DNA of 64,000 nt from CAWEFA01 sp963851385 (GTDB lineage Bacteria > Bacteroidota > Bacteroidia > Bacteroidales > DTGW01), in contig CAWKPE010000012.1 of the NCBI GenBank assembly GCA_963851385.1, positions 1-64,000 of the forward strand. The letters run 5' to 3'. A program made the translations under genes and the position numbers. Below, one piece after another: positions 48,838 to 59,036 of the stretch (within the stretch, counting starts at the first letter, position 1; every line of letters starts with the position of its first letter). The notes beneath the pieces are model-generated. The model worked only from the letters and a program-made list of their open reading frames with translations. It ran no database searches and was not told where the DNA came from.

Positions 48838-49510
48838 ATGCTTGATTTTATTAAATTCCTGATTGATTACATTCTTCACATTGATAAAAACCTGGCTGTT
48901 TTGATTTGCAATTACAATACCTGGATTTATCTGATTCTTTTTATCGTAATTTTCTGTGAAACAGGATTGGTAGTTACACCTTTTTTACCTGGTGACTCAT
49001 TACTTTTTGCAGCAGGTATTCTTGCAGCAAAAGGTTCATTAAATTGTCCGGAAATAGGCATTAACATTGGTATACTGATTATAATATTTCTTAGTGCTGC
49101 TATTTTAGGTGACAATACGAATTACTTTATCGGAAGATTCCTGGGAAATAAAGTCTATGAAAAAAACTACAAATACATTCGCCGGGATTATCTTGAAAAA
49201 ACTCACAATTTTTATGAAAAGTATGGAGGCATAACTCTTGTTATTGCCCGTTTTATGCCAATTTTCCGCACTTTTGCCCCGTTTGTTGCAGGTGTAGGTA
49301 CAATGCGATATATTATGTTTATTAAGCTATTGTTTAATTGGTAATTTTCTATGGGTATTTACATTTAGTCTCTCAGGTTATTTTTTTGCAAATAATGCTT
49401 TTGTACAAAAAAATTTCTCATTGGTAGTATTAGGTATTATTATGGTATCCTTTATACCACCATTTGTAACATTCATAAGGCATTGGTTAGTGTCAAGAAA
49501 AAATAGATAA
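48838..49510 (+). CDS. DedA family membrane protein
   Basis: DedA/Tvp38-type inner-membrane protein; members of this family include undecaprenyl-phosphate and phospholipid transporters. Key segments are FCETGLVVTPFLPGDSLLFA, then GDNTNYFIGRFLGNKVYEK, and the conserved FYEKYGGITLVIARFMPIFR-TFAPFVAGVGTM. A frame change near 49340 interrupts it; the other frame continues IGNFLWVFTFSLSGYFFAN and ends IPPFVTFIRHWLVSRKNR. Corrected length is about 223 residues. It lies between the M13 peptidase and the ElyC-like gene. Confidence 0.92.
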
Positions 49511-49542
49511 GCACAATAACTTTAAAATTTGAACTTTGCATT

Positions 49543-50298
49543 ATGTTCTTCATTCTTTCTAAAATACTCTATTTCCTAATAACACCAGTATTTTGGATAC
49601 TGGTGTTACTTATTTTATCTTTATTCATAAAGAAGTCTCTGATTAAAAAAAGATTATTGCTTATAGGAATTATTTCTTTTATTTTTTTTACAAATAATTT
49701 TATTTTCAATATAGTTGCCAGAGCAATGGGAAGTTAATTCAAAAAGTGCAAGCACAATTGCACAGTAACTATGAATATGGAATAGTACTTGGAGGAATGG
49801 TTTCAGAAAATATATTTACTGGTAAGGTACAATTCAGTGAAAGTATTGATAGACTAATGCAGGCTATTATACTTTATAAGCATGATAAAATAAAAAAGAT
49901 AGTAATTACAAGTGGTTCTAGCATATTATTAAACCAAAGGGTAAAAGAGGCTGATATTTTATTACCTTTTTGCATTTCATTAGGAATTCCAAAGAATGAT
50001 ATAATTATTGAACCTAATTCAAGAAATACACATGAGAATGCCTTATTTACTAAAGAATTGATAAGTACTAGATTCTGTTTCACTATTAATTACTTCGGCA
50101 TTTCACATGCGCAGGGCAGAGGCTTGCTTTAAACATGAAGGTTTTAAGTTTGATATTTTATCAACTAATCCTTTGGAACAAATTAATATGGGACCTGACG
50201 ATTATTTTATACCAAAAGCTGAACCTCTTTTAAAATGGTCCTATTTAATTAAAGAATGGGTGGGATATATTGCTTACAAATTTGCTGGTTATATATAA
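49543..50298 (+). CDS. ElyC/SanA/YdcF family protein (DUF218)
   Basis: DUF218-type envelope protein with two N-terminal helices (KILYFLITPVFWILVLLIL, RLLLIGIISFIFFTNNFIF) and a periplasmic alpha/beta domain. Domain phrases are YEYGIVLGGMVSENIFTG, IKKIVITSGSS and IIEPNSRNTHENALFTKELI. Breaks near 49735 and 50090, possibly with one more between them, split it into three readings; the last gives HMRRAEACFKHEGFKFDILS and FIPKAEPLLKWSYLIKEWVG. Corrected, the gene spans about 250 residues, normal for the family. Members influence peptidoglycan or polysaccharide precursor use; the exact role here is unknown. Confidence 0.87.
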
Positions 50299-50385
50299 AA
50301 AATAACTACTATGAAAAGATTCATAAATCCTGTTAAGTTATAATAGGAAGATAATGGTTTGCTAAAATTTCTCATAAACCTTTTT

Positions 50386-51855
50386 TTAAACTACATAATT
50401 TGTAGATGCAGTAAAACCTCCTTTTCCAGTCCAATTAGTATGAAAAACTTTGCCACGTGGCTGGTCGATACGTTCATAAGTATGAGCGCCAAAATAATCA
50501 CGCTGTGCCTGAAGCATGTTTGCAGGCAATTTTTCGCACCTGTAACCGTCAAAGTAATTTAATGCTGTTGCTAATGCGGGAATCGGGATACCATTAGTCA
50601 CTGAAGTAGCAATTACCCTTCTCCATCCTTCTTGGTTAGAAAGTATTTTTGACTTGAAAAAATTATCAAGCAACAGATTTTCCAGTTCAGGACTTTTATC
50701 AAAAGCTTCTTTTATTTTTCCAAGAAAAGCTGAGCGTATAATACAACCACCGCGCCACATTAAAGCAATACCACCATAATTCAGGTGCCAGCCAAATTCT
50801 TTTGCAGCAGATTTCATAAGTAAATAACCCTGTGCATACGAAACTACTTTTGAAGCGTATAATGCATCGCGTAAATCATTTATAAATTGTTTTTTATCAC
50901 CTTTGAAGGATACTTTAGGTCCGGTTAACACTTTCGAAGCAACTACACGTTCATCTTTTTGCGAGGAAAGGCAACGGGAAAATACTGCTTCTCCAATCAA
51001 TGTCAATGGAACGCCAAAATCAAGAGCAGCAATTCCAGCCCATTTGCCGGTACCTTTTTGTCCAGCTGTATCCAATATTTTATCTACCAATGGTTTTCCA
51101 TCAGTATCATTATAAGCGAGAATATCTCCAGTTATTTCTATTAGGTAGCTATCTAAATCACCAGAGTTCCATTCATTAAAAACTTCGTGCATTTCATTTG
51201 TGCTCATAACAAGTATATCGCGCATGATTTGGTATACTTCGCAAATAAGCTGCATATCACCATATTCGATGCCATTATGTACCATTTTCACAAAGTGACC
51301 AGCACCATTTTCACCTACCCAATCGCAACAAGGAGTGCCATCCTCAACTTTAGCCGCGATACTTTGAAATATTGGCTTTACATGTTCCCAGGCAGCTTTT
51401 GAACCGCCTGGCATAATAGATGGACCATTTAATGCACCTTCCTCACCTCCAGAAACGCCTGTACCAATAAATAACATATCTTTACTTTCCAAATATTGAG
51501 TACGACGGGTAGTATCAAGATAATGGGAATTGCCGCCATCAATCAATATATCACACTTATCAAGATGTGGGATAAGTTGCTCAATTAATTCATCAACGGG
51601 ATTTCCAGCTCTTACCATTATTAAAATTTTTCGTGGCTTTTCAATTGAAGCAACAAAATCATTAATTTGTTTGGAGCCAATAAAATTTTTCCCATTGCCT
51701 TTAGTATTAATGAACTTTTCTACAATTCCCTCTTCTTTGCCCGGAACCGTTCTATTATATACTGATACAGTGTACCCTTTGCTTTCAATATTTAATGCAA
51801 GGTTTTCACCCATAACTGCCAATCCTATAATACCAATATCAGCTTTAGATTTCAT
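50386..51855 (-). CDS. gnd: 6-phosphogluconate dehydrogenase, decarboxylating
   Basis: Oxidises 6-phosphogluconate to ribulose-5-phosphate, CO2 and NADPH in the pentose phosphate pathway (cytoplasm). 489 residues, intact. The dinucleotide loop is IGIIGLAVMGENLALNIE, with NRT following the second strand, consistent with NADP use. Substrate-site motifs are DGGNSHY, GVSGGEEGALNGPSIMPGG, GENGAGHFVKMVHNGIEYGD (catalytic Lys and Glu) and TAGQKGTGKW. The C-terminal tail HTNWTGKGGFTASTNYVV is complete. Single gene on the minus strand; no glucose-6-phosphate dehydrogenase is adjacent. Confidence 0.97.
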   Translation of the reverse strand: MKSKADIGIIGLAVMGENLALNIESKGYTVSVYNRTVPGKEEGIVEKFINTKGNGKNFIGSKQINDFVASIEKPRKILIMVRAGNPVDELIEQLIPHLDKCDILIDGGNSHYLDTTRRTQYLESKDMLFIGTGVSGGEEGALNGPSIMPGGSKAAWEHVKPIFQSIAAKVEDGTPCCDWVGENGAGHFVKMVHNGIEYGDMQLICEVYQIMRDILVMSTNEMHEVFNEWNSGDLDSYLIEITGDILAYNDTDGKPLVDKILDTAGQKGTGKWAGIAALDFGVPLTLIGEAVFSRCLSSQKDERVVASKVLTGPKVSFKGDKKQFINDLRDALYASKVVSYAQGYLLMKSAAKEFGWHLNYGGIALMWRGGCIIRSAFLGKIKEAFDKSPELENLLLDNFFKSKILSNQEGWRRVIATSVTNGIPIPALATALNYFDGYRCEKLPANMLQAQRDYFGAHTYERIDQPRGKVFHTNWTGKGGFTASTNYVV

Positions 51856-51944
51856 GATGTTTTTTATTAAAATATTGGAAAGTTATAAAGTTAGAATATT
51901 AATAATTTGAATATAATTATGGCAGAATGTTTTCATATCAAAAA

Positions 51945-53075
51945 TTATAAAGTCAAAACTTTAAACCCTAATTCTCTTAACTTTTCTGCCATTTCCATAT
52001 TTCCATTTTTCAATTCAACAGAATATTCTTGAAACTCCCGCCTGACAGGATATTCACTTCTTTGATTTTCAAAATCATGAGGAGATATTCTTAATCTCTC
52101 ATCATCTTCCTGAACTTTGAAAGTACTCTCAATAGCTTCGCAAAGTACATCTTGTAAAGTTTTTTTTGTTGCATCTATTGATAAAACTGAAGATTCAAGA
52201 GAAGGTAAATTTGTTGGGAACCAATAATCTAATCCAAATTTGAAAAATCTACTCAAAGCTCTTACTGACAATGCAGTCCCATTAGCTTTTCCATCTATAG
52301 AATAACCTGCAATATGAGGAGTTGCAATATCCTGCATTAGTAATAATTCTAAATCAATATCAGGTTCATTTTCCCAGACATCCATTACTGAACTTTTCAA
52401 AATGCCTGCTTTAATTGCATTTATTAATGAAAAACTGTCCACTATTTCACCTCGCGAAGTATTGATCAAGATTGTACCTGGATTTATCTGTTTCAGCTTT
52501 TTTTCATCAATCAGATGAAATGTTTTGTCTTGTCCTTCTAAATAAAGAGGTACATGCAAAGTGATAATATCAGCTTCGTGAATTAATCCTTCAAGTGACA
52601 GATAACCGCAAGGACCACGCCTGCGCATTATAGGAGGATCATTTGAAACTATCCTCATTCCTAATGTTTCTGCCAGACGTAATACTTTCTTTCCGACATT
52701 ACCTACACCAACTATTCCAAGTGTTCGATCTTCAAACTTAAATTTGTACTTTTTGGCAAGATATACTAATGCAGATGCTAAGTATTGCTGCACTGATAAT
52801 GAATTACAACCTGCTGCATTTGCCCAGACAATTCTATTTGTTTCGCACCATTTAGTATCAATATGATCGTATCCTATAGTAGCAGTTGCAATAAACTTAA
52901 CTTTTGAACCTTCCAATAATTCTTTATTACATTCAGTTCGTGTTCTGACAATTAGGGCATCGCAATCCTTTACAACCCGTCGTTTAATATAAGAACCAGG
53001 CAAATAAACTACTTCCGCAAAGGGCTCCAGGACGCCTTTAATAAATGGGACTTTATCGTCAATGACAATTCTCAC
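51945..53075 (-). CDS. pdxB: 4-phosphoerythronate dehydrogenase
   Basis: PdxB oxidises 4-phospho-D-erythronate in the DXP-independent-of-salvage route to pyridoxal phosphate. It is a D-isomer-specific 2-hydroxyacid dehydrogenase of about 376 residues. The NAD loop is LGIVGVGNVGKKVLRLAETL; catalytic Arg is in INTSRGEIVD, and the acid/base His in ATPHIAGYSIDGKANGT. The GYSxxGK phrase and a C-terminal PdxB-specific dimer domain distinguish it from other dehydrogenases. I use GTG 53075, which gives the family start VRIVIDDKVPFIKGVLEPF; an in-frame ATG lies 21 bases upstream at 53096. Confidence 0.93.
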   Translation of the reverse strand: MRIVIDDKVPFIKGVLEPFAEVVYLPGSYIKRRVVKDCDALIVRTRTECNKELLEGSKVKFIATATIGYDHIDTKWCETNRIVWANAAGCNSLSVQQYLASALVYLAKKYKFKFEDRTLGIVGVGNVGKKVLRLAETLGMRIVSNDPPIMRRRGPCGYLSLEGLIHEADIITLHVPLYLEGQDKTFHLIDEKKLKQINPGTILINTSRGEIVDSFSLINAIKAGILKSSVMDVWENEPDIDLELLLMQDIATPHIAGYSIDGKANGTALSVRALSRFFKFGLDYWFPTNLPSLESSVLSIDATKKTLQDVLCEAIESTFKVQEDDERLRISPHDFENQRSEYPVRREFQEYSVELKNGNMEMAEKLRELGFKVLTL

Positions 53076-53096
53076 AATTATTAATGTCAAATGCAA

Positions 53097-53577
53097 TCAA
53101 ATCAATTATTTTTCTTTTCTATTAAAATAATACTTAATATTTTAATTATTCCTTTTTGCTCTTTGCAAAGTTTTTAAAATTTATCTTCATTAATTTAAAT
53201 AATATTCTTAAAATATTTAATCAACAAATTGAATTGAAACTTGTTTTTCTGAGGTTTTCGAAAATAAAGTTACATAATTAGTAATTAGTATCCTTTTAAA
53301 GCCATTAAAATTGGAACACTTTTATAATTTCCCTTAAGAAAGCGACATTGAGTTACTAATAATTTATACAATATTATTCATTCCTCCTATCTTCTTCTCC
53401 AAGAAATTTAGGACAATGTTTTTATATATTTGAGAAATCCAGTATTATATCCAAAACAAAATGAAATCTCTCATCATCATTATTCTTCTACCTTAGAGAA
53501 AATATTTTCGACTAGCATATATTAGTCCAAAATTATCTGAAATGAAAGTTGTTTTGGAAATGCCAAATTAGATTTTA
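53097..53577. other. 480-base AT-rich gap, no gene seen
   Basis: Between pdxB and the CoA-transferase gene, both on the minus strand. No reading frame with recognisable content, no clear hairpin or repeat. The pdxB promoter should be here, but I see no convincing box pair. Confidence 0.5.
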
Positions 53578-54902
53578 TTATTGAACTGCAACTTGTTTTG
53601 AAATATAATGAAAATGTGGCCCAAACCTTTCAAAAGCCGCTTTTTCCAAACTTTCCTGGTGATTTGGATGTGCAATACTGATAATCAATCTTGCTCTTTC
53701 CTGCATTGATTTTCCGTATAAGATTAACAGCCCCATATTCAGTAACAAGCCAATGCATATGAGCTCGTGTAGTTGCAACTCTGCCCCGGGAATTAATGTA
53801 GGGGCTAATTTTACTTATTCCTTTATCAGTAACTGAAGGCATTGCAATGATTGCTTTTCCACCTTTAGAACGGGAAGCTCCATAGACAAAATCAATTTGT
53901 CCGCCGACGCCAGAATAAAATTTAGTTCCTATAGAATCGGCACATACCTGGCCTGTTAAATCAACCTGTATTGCTGAATTAATTGCTGTAACCTTTGGAT
54001 TTTGAGATATTATAAATGGATCATTTGTGTAGCAAACATCCATCATCAATACTTGTGGATTATTATGAATAAAGTCATAAACTTTTTGAGACCCCATTAA
54101 AAAAGTAGCCGTCATCTTACCATGGTCAACAACTTTATTAGCATTATTAATAACACCGCTTTCAACTAAAGGTAATACTCCATCAGCAAACATTTCAGTA
54201 TGTATCCCAAGGTTTCTATGATTTCCTAATTGAGCCAATACGGCATTTGGAATGGCTCCTATACCCATTTGAAGAGTTGCCCCGTCTTCAATAAGCTCCG
54301 CACAGTTTTTGCCGATTGCAGTTTCAATTTCATCAGGTGCAGAAAAATGAGCAGGTTCGAGCGATGTGCAATCTTCAACAAAAATATCAATCATCTCCAA
54401 AGAAATTAAAGCATCTCCAAATGAACGTGGAACACTTGGGTTTATAACTGCTATTACTATTTTGGCATTCTCGACAGCAGCCAATGTTGCATCTACCGAT
54501 GTACCCATAGAAACAAAACCATGTTCATCAGGCGGACAAACTTGAATCATAGCAACATCGCAACGAAGATACTTATCTCTATATAATCGTGAAGTTTCTC
54601 CCAGGAAAACAGGAATATAATCTGCATAACCAGACTGCGTTTGACTACGTACATTAGCTCCTACAAAAATGAATTTAGATGAAAAATGCCTTCAAACTCA
54701 GCATTTGCATAAGGAGCAGGTCCTTCGGTATGAAGATGATGAATTCTGACATCTCTAAGCTCACCAGCTTACCTCTATCACACATGGCTTTAATTAAACA
54801 TTGAGGAGCACTTGCTACACTACTTAAATGAACATAATCTCCAGATTTAATAACTTTGACTGCTTCTGCCGGTGAGACTGATTTATATTGCTTTAATATC
54901 AT
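53578..54902 (-). CDS. Acetyl-CoA hydrolase / 4-hydroxybutyrate CoA-transferase family
   Basis: A CoA-transferase of the Cat1/AbfT family that exchanges CoA between acyl-CoA and acetate or related acids. The N-terminus is YKSVSPAEAVKVIKSGDYVH. The likely catalytic Glu lies in GIHTEMFADGVLPLVESG, and the CoA-binding area includes GIGAIPNAVLAQLGNHRNLG and GGQIDFVYGASRSKGGKAII. Three frame changes (near 54765, 54664 and 53719) split the gene. Corrected joins read ELRDVRIHHLHTEGPAPYAN, then FVGANVRSQTQSGYADYIPV, and AVNLYGKSMQERARLIISIA. The result is about 440 residues, as expected. Probably fermentation or amino-acid catabolism in the cytoplasm; the substrate is not determined. Confidence 0.92.
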
Positions 54903-55002
54903 TTAAATTGATTATAAAATTATTAGTTTTTTTTAAGGCGTCAAAAATAATAATAAAAGGATTAATATTTTTCTTTTAAAAAATATTAGTGCTATTCATT
55001 TT

Positions 55003-55035
55003 GAATAAAAAAAAGCTGTCTTCTGCAACAGCTTT
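55003..55035 (-). terminator. Rho-independent terminator of queA
   Basis: On the minus strand AAAGCTGT pairs with ACAGCTTT (8-bp stem, 8-base loop, 55012-55035), followed by a T run (A-run on the plus strand at 55007-55014). It lies about 28 bases past the queA stop and closes the minus-strand operon. Confidence 0.85.
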
Positions 55036-55063
55036 AATAATCTAATAATATTTAATTAAATAT

Positions 55064-56114
55064 CTATAAAATCAACATTGCATCACCATAAGTTCCAAAA
55101 TGGTAGTCTTCCTTAATTGCAACTTTATATGCTTTAAACAGAAAATCATAACCTGCAAAAGCAGATACCATCATTAAAAGTGTAGAAAGTGGTAAATGAA
55201 AATTGGAAACCATTGCACTAGGAACACTAAATTCATAAGGTGGAAAAATGAACTTATTTGTCCAACCATCAAAAGGTTTAAGCAATCCTGAAGTCGTAAC
55301 GGAACTTTCAAGTGTACGTAAAGTTGTAGTACCAACAGCACACACTTTGCTTTTACGATCTTTTGCTAAATTTACAATATTAGAAGATTCTTCAGTAATA
55401 ACAATTCTTTCAGAATCCATTTTATGCTTTGTAAGGTCTTCAACATCAACCGTTCGGAAATTACCCAAGCCCAACATGAAGTGTAATAAAGCCAAATTCA
55501 ATTCCTTTTATTTCCAGTCGTTTTAACAATTCACGGCTAAAATGCAATCCGGCAGTTGGAGCAGCAACAGCTCCTTCATGTTGTGCAAATACTGTTTGAT
55601 ATCTTTCACGATCTTCAGGTTCAACATTTCTTTTAATAAACTTTGGTAAAGGGGTTTCTCCTAATCTGTAAAGAGTTTCTTTAAAAGAATCATAATCGCC
55701 ATCGTAAAGAAAACGTAATGTTCTGCCTCTTGAAGTTGTATTATCTATAACTTCAGCAACCAATACATCGTCTTCGCCAAAATATAATTTATTTCCTATC
55801 CTGATTTTACGGGCAGGATCAACTAACACATCCCATAATCGTTGTTCTCGGTTTAATTCCCTTAAAAGAAATACTTCAATCTCAGCACCTGTTTTTTCTT
55901 TATTCCCATAAAGACGGGCAGGAAAAACTTTAGTGTTATTAAACACCATTACATCATTCTCATCAAAATAATTTATAATATCCTTAAATATACAATGTTC
56001 AATTTCACCAGTATCACGGTGCAAAACCATTAATCTTGATTCATCACGATTTGGGGCCGGATATTTTGCAATCAGGTCTGCAGGCAAATTAAATTTATAC
56101 TGGGATAATTTCAT
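55064..56114 (-). CDS. queA: tRNA preQ1(34) S-adenosylmethionine ribosyltransferase-isomerase
   Basis: QueA transfers and isomerises the ribosyl group of S-adenosylmethionine onto preQ1 in tRNA, forming epoxyqueuosine. Family sequence is clear: MKLSQYKFNLPADLIAKYPA, VFNNTKVFPARLYGNKEKTG, GAVAAPTAGLHFSRELLKRL and AVGTTTLRTLESS, VSNFHLPLSTLLMMVSAFAG. One excess base near 55463 separates ITLHVGLG from NFRTVDVEDLTKHKMDSE. Corrected length is about 349 residues, normal. Last gene of the ftsX-DUF3098-uppP-truB-queA order, with a terminator just downstream. Confidence 0.95.
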
Positions 56115-56242
56115 TTAATTAGAGTTTATCTAAGTTACTAATAACAATTTCTTATAATTATTGTTATTGAAAAGGAAATTCTTTATTAAAATTAATATTA
56201 AAAATTCAGGGTTGCAAAGAAAACAATTTTTCTTGAAATTCT

Positions 56243-56904
56243 TCAATACTTTAGTGCATCTTTTATTTGATAAGAGCCTGAAATAGTTCTTTTTAATGCT
56301 TTAAGGTATGCCCCACTGTTCAACGCTTTTCCAATATCATGGGCAAATGAACGGATATAAGTACCTTTGCTACACACTATTCGTATTACTAATATTGGCA
56401 AATTAAATTCAAGTATTTCAAGTTCTTTAATTGTTACTTTATTAGGTTTTAATTCCATATCAATACCTTTTCGCGCAATTTTATAAGCTCTTCTGCCATT
56501 AACAAATTTTGCTGAATATAAAGGCGGAATCTGATCAATTTCTCCAATAAAAAGTTTTAGTTTTTCTTTAGTAAATCCAAAGTAATATGATTTATCTGCA
56601 AATTCACCATCAAATTCTTTCTCCAAGATCATATGACGGTGTTGTTTTACCAAATTCAATAGTCGCAATATATTCTTTATATGAATCCTGTAATGTATTA
56701 ATTTCTTTTGTCTTTTTTCCTGTGCAAATTACCAATAATCCTGTAGCAAGAGGATCAAGTGTTCCGGCATGTCCGACTTTTAAATTATCAAGATGATATC
56801 GCTTTTTAATTAAGATTACTTACTTTTTTCACGACATTGAAGGAAGTCCATGTTAAAGGTTTGTCGATTAAGATAACTTCACCTTCAACGTATTTGTTTT
56901 CCAT
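56243..56904 (-). CDS. truB: tRNA pseudouridine(55) synthase
   Basis: TruB makes pseudouridine 55 in the T loop of tRNA. The catalytic Asp is in VGHAGTLDPLATGLLVICTG. The N-terminus, from ATG 56904, is ENKYVEGEVILIDKPLTWTS, and the RNA-binding segment is PPLYSAKFVNGRRAYKIARKG, with VCSKGTYIRSFAHDIGKAL further on. Frame errors near 56820 (A/T run after FNVVKK) and near 56623 (DL then EKEFDGEF) split it into three readings. The corrected product is about 220 residues, normal for the short Bacteroidetes form. It starts one base after the uppP stop, so the two are co-transcribed. Confidence 0.93.
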
Positions 56905-56905
56905 T

Positions 56906-57710
56906 TTAAGCTTTTAAATGATAGCTAAAAATTAACATTATAAATATAATAGCTCCAGCAAAAATCCGATAATATCCGAACAATTTAAATCCGTGCTTTT
57001 GTAAGATATCCTATAAAAAATTTGATTGCAATCAGGGCAACAATAAAGGACACCAGACTACTGATTCCTAAGGTACTCATATTGCTTTTATTCAAAACTT
57101 CGGGATGGTCCTTATAAACATCATAAAAACTTTTGACCGACGCGGCAAACATAGTAGGTACAGCAAGCAGAAAAGAAAATTCAGCAGCCAGGCTTCTAGT
57201 AAGCTTTTGCCCCATACCGCCTATAATTGTAGCAGCACTTCTGCTCAGTCCGGGCAAAATTATAGATAAGGTTTGGAAACACCCTATTATAAAAGACTTT
57301 TTGTAAGTTATCTGTTCTTCTTCTTCAATTGTAGGTGTTTTAAATAAATTATCAATAAAGAGAAGGAAAAAACCTCCACCGATCATTATCGAAGCAATAA
57401 AATAAAGATTTGATAAAGCAACATCAATATAATTTTTAAGTAAAGTGCCTACAATTAAAGCTGGAATCACTGCCACAACCAATTTAATATAGAATGTAAC
57501 TCCACTGAAGTCGAAGAATTTCTTCCAATATAGTACAACCACGGATAAGATAGCAGCCAATTGGATTACCACTTCAAACATATCGACATAAGGAGTATTA
57601 GACACCCCTAATAGAGGATTGGTAAACTTCATGTGGGCAGTGCTTGAGATAGGTAAAAATTCGGTTATTCCTTCAACAATGGCAAGAATAATAGCGTGTA
57701 ATAAATTCAT
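56906..57710 (-). CDS. uppP: Undecaprenyl-diphosphatase
   Basis: UppP (BacA) dephosphorylates undecaprenyl diphosphate at the membrane, regenerating the carrier for peptidoglycan synthesis. Signature motifs are EGITEFLPISSTAHM (about residues 14-28) and LPGLSRSAATIIGG (about residue 155), with many hydrophobic helices. A one-base excess near 56995 would end the protein early at YLTKARI; the corrected frame continues TKHGFKLFGYYRIFAGAIIF and ends SYHLKA, giving about 267 residues, the usual length. Its stop is one base before the truB ATG. Confidence 0.95.
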
Positions 57711-57802
57711 TTACGATTTTTTTTTGGTCTAAATTTGAAGTGCATGCTCATGCAGATAATTTCAGACAATTAATATTTTATTTCTTTACCAAAGATAACA
57801 TC

Positions 57803-57842
57803 AAAAAGGGCCAAATTGCAAGTTTATAATTTTGGTCCCTTT
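57803..57842 (-). terminator. Imperfect terminator hairpin between DUF3098 gene and uppP
   Basis: AAAGGGCCAAA (57805-57815) pairs with TTTGGTCCCTTT (57831-57842) apart from one bulged base. On the minus strand it is followed by a short T run. It lies 23 bases after the DUF3098 stop and 93 bases before the uppP ATG, so it could attenuate rather than end the transcript. Confidence 0.55.
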
Positions 57843-57865
57843 CGAATAACAAGTAAAATAATTAA

Positions 57866-58138
57866 TTACTCCTGTTCTTTTTCTTTTGGCTTTTTCATGA
57901 TAGCATAAATCTCAAAAACAAATCCAAATAGTACTACCATTGGCGCTAACGTTATTCTCCTGAAACTAAAAATTTCATTTTTATTAAAAACATTTGGATT
58001 GTCAGATTTGCCACCAGCCATAAGGAAAAAGCCAATTACAATAATAACAAATCCAATAATCAAGAGATAATAATTCTCTTTTCCTAAAGCAAAATCAGCT
58101 TTAGGTTTAATTTCTTGTTTTTTCGTATTGTTTGCCAT
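57866..58138 (-). CDS. DUF3098 small membrane protein
   Basis: 90 residues with two membrane helices (NYYLLIIGFVIIVIGFFLMA, ITLAPMVVLFGFVFEIYAIM) separated by the conserved GGKSDNPNVFNKNEIFSFRR. This is the DUF3098 family, regularly found between ftsX and uppP in Bacteroidetes. Function unknown; gene order suggests a cell-envelope role. It starts 7 bases after the ftsX stop. Confidence 0.92.
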   Translation of the reverse strand: MANNTKKQEIKPKADFALGKENYYLLIIGFVIIVIGFFLMAGGKSDNPNVFNKNEIFSFRRITLAPMVVLFGFVFEIYAIMKKPKEKEQE

Positions 58139-58144
58139 AATGAA

Positions 58145-59020
58145 TTAATATAAATATTCTGAATCAATGTTTAGGTATTTATTAAGTGCAAAAAAAGTAC
58201 TGGTTAAATTTATTGTAATACCAATAATAATTAATCCTGCAAATAGAATCCCGGCCAATTGATAATCTACCATCAGGTCAACACCTTGTAATTCGTTTTG
58301 AGATAAATAGATAAGTGCTGCAACCAAACTTATTGAAATAATTGAAGCAATAAATCCATGAATAAGACTCTTAAACAAAAATGGTCTTCTGATAAAACCT
58401 TTTGTAGCTCCTACAAGTTGCATAGTGCGAATTACAAATCTCTTAGAAAATACTAATAATCTGACTGTATTATTGATCAAAGCTATTGCAATCAAAAATA
58501 ATAAACCACTAAATCCTAAAATAACCAGGCTGATCTTCTTGATGTTTTCATTGACTAAATGAATTAATGATTTCTCATAAATTATTTCTTGTATGAGGGA
58601 ATTATCCTTAAATTGTTTTTCTATTTTGTTAATACTGTCCGAATTAGCATATGCAGCCAATAATTTAACTTCAATACTGGATTGAAGTGGATTTTCTCCT
58701 ATAATGCTTACAAAATCTTCTCCTAATGATTTGCTAAATTCTTGAGCAGCTTTTTCACGAGTAATATATTCAGTAGATTTAACATAAGGTAATGCATCCA
58801 TATCTTTTTGTAATTTCATTATGTCGACCTCCCGGGTATCAGGTTTCAATACAACGGTAAAATTTATATTTTCTTTTACAAAGTCCGATAATTTCTTTGC
58901 ATTGAGAAGTAAAAGGCCTACCAATCCCAGCATAAATAATACAAGTGAAAGACTAATTGTAGTCGTAATATACGAACTTTGCAGCCTTCGTTTATTTACT
59001 TTATTCTCTTTTACCGACAT
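58145..59020 (-). CDS. ftsX: Cell-division ABC permease FtsX
   Basis: FtsX with FtsE links divisome constriction to activation of peptidoglycan hydrolases. Four membrane helices: ISLSLVLFMLGLVGLLLLNA, LVILGFSGLLFLIAIALINN, FIASIISISLVAALIYLSQ and LAGILFAGLIIIGITINLTS. The extracellular domain follows the first helix (DFVKENINFTVVLKPDTREV). I start at ATG 59020, giving MSVKENKVNKRRLQSSYITT as in relatives; an ATG at 59047 would overlap ilvE. About 291 residues. ftsE is not in the window. Confidence 0.93.
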   Translation of the reverse strand: MSVKENKVNKRRLQSSYITTTISLSLVLFMLGLVGLLLLNAKKLSDFVKENINFTVVLKPDTREVDIMKLQKDMDALPYVKSTEYITREKAAQEFSKSLGEDFVSIIGENPLQSSIEVKLLAAYANSDSINKIEKQFKDNSLIQEIIYEKSLIHLVNENIKKISLVILGFSGLLFLIAIALINNTVRLLVFSKRFVIRTMQLVGATKGFIRRPFLFKSLIHGFIASIISISLVAALIYLSQNELQGVDLMVDYQLAGILFAGLIIIGITINLTSTFFALNKYLNIDSEYLY

Positions 59021-59036
59021 ATAGTTAAGGCTTTCC

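Noticed and set aside
50107..50298. Separate 63-residue gene
   Set aside because: Its sequence is the C-terminal part of the ElyC/DUF218 domain (HMRRAEACF...), cut off by an indel.
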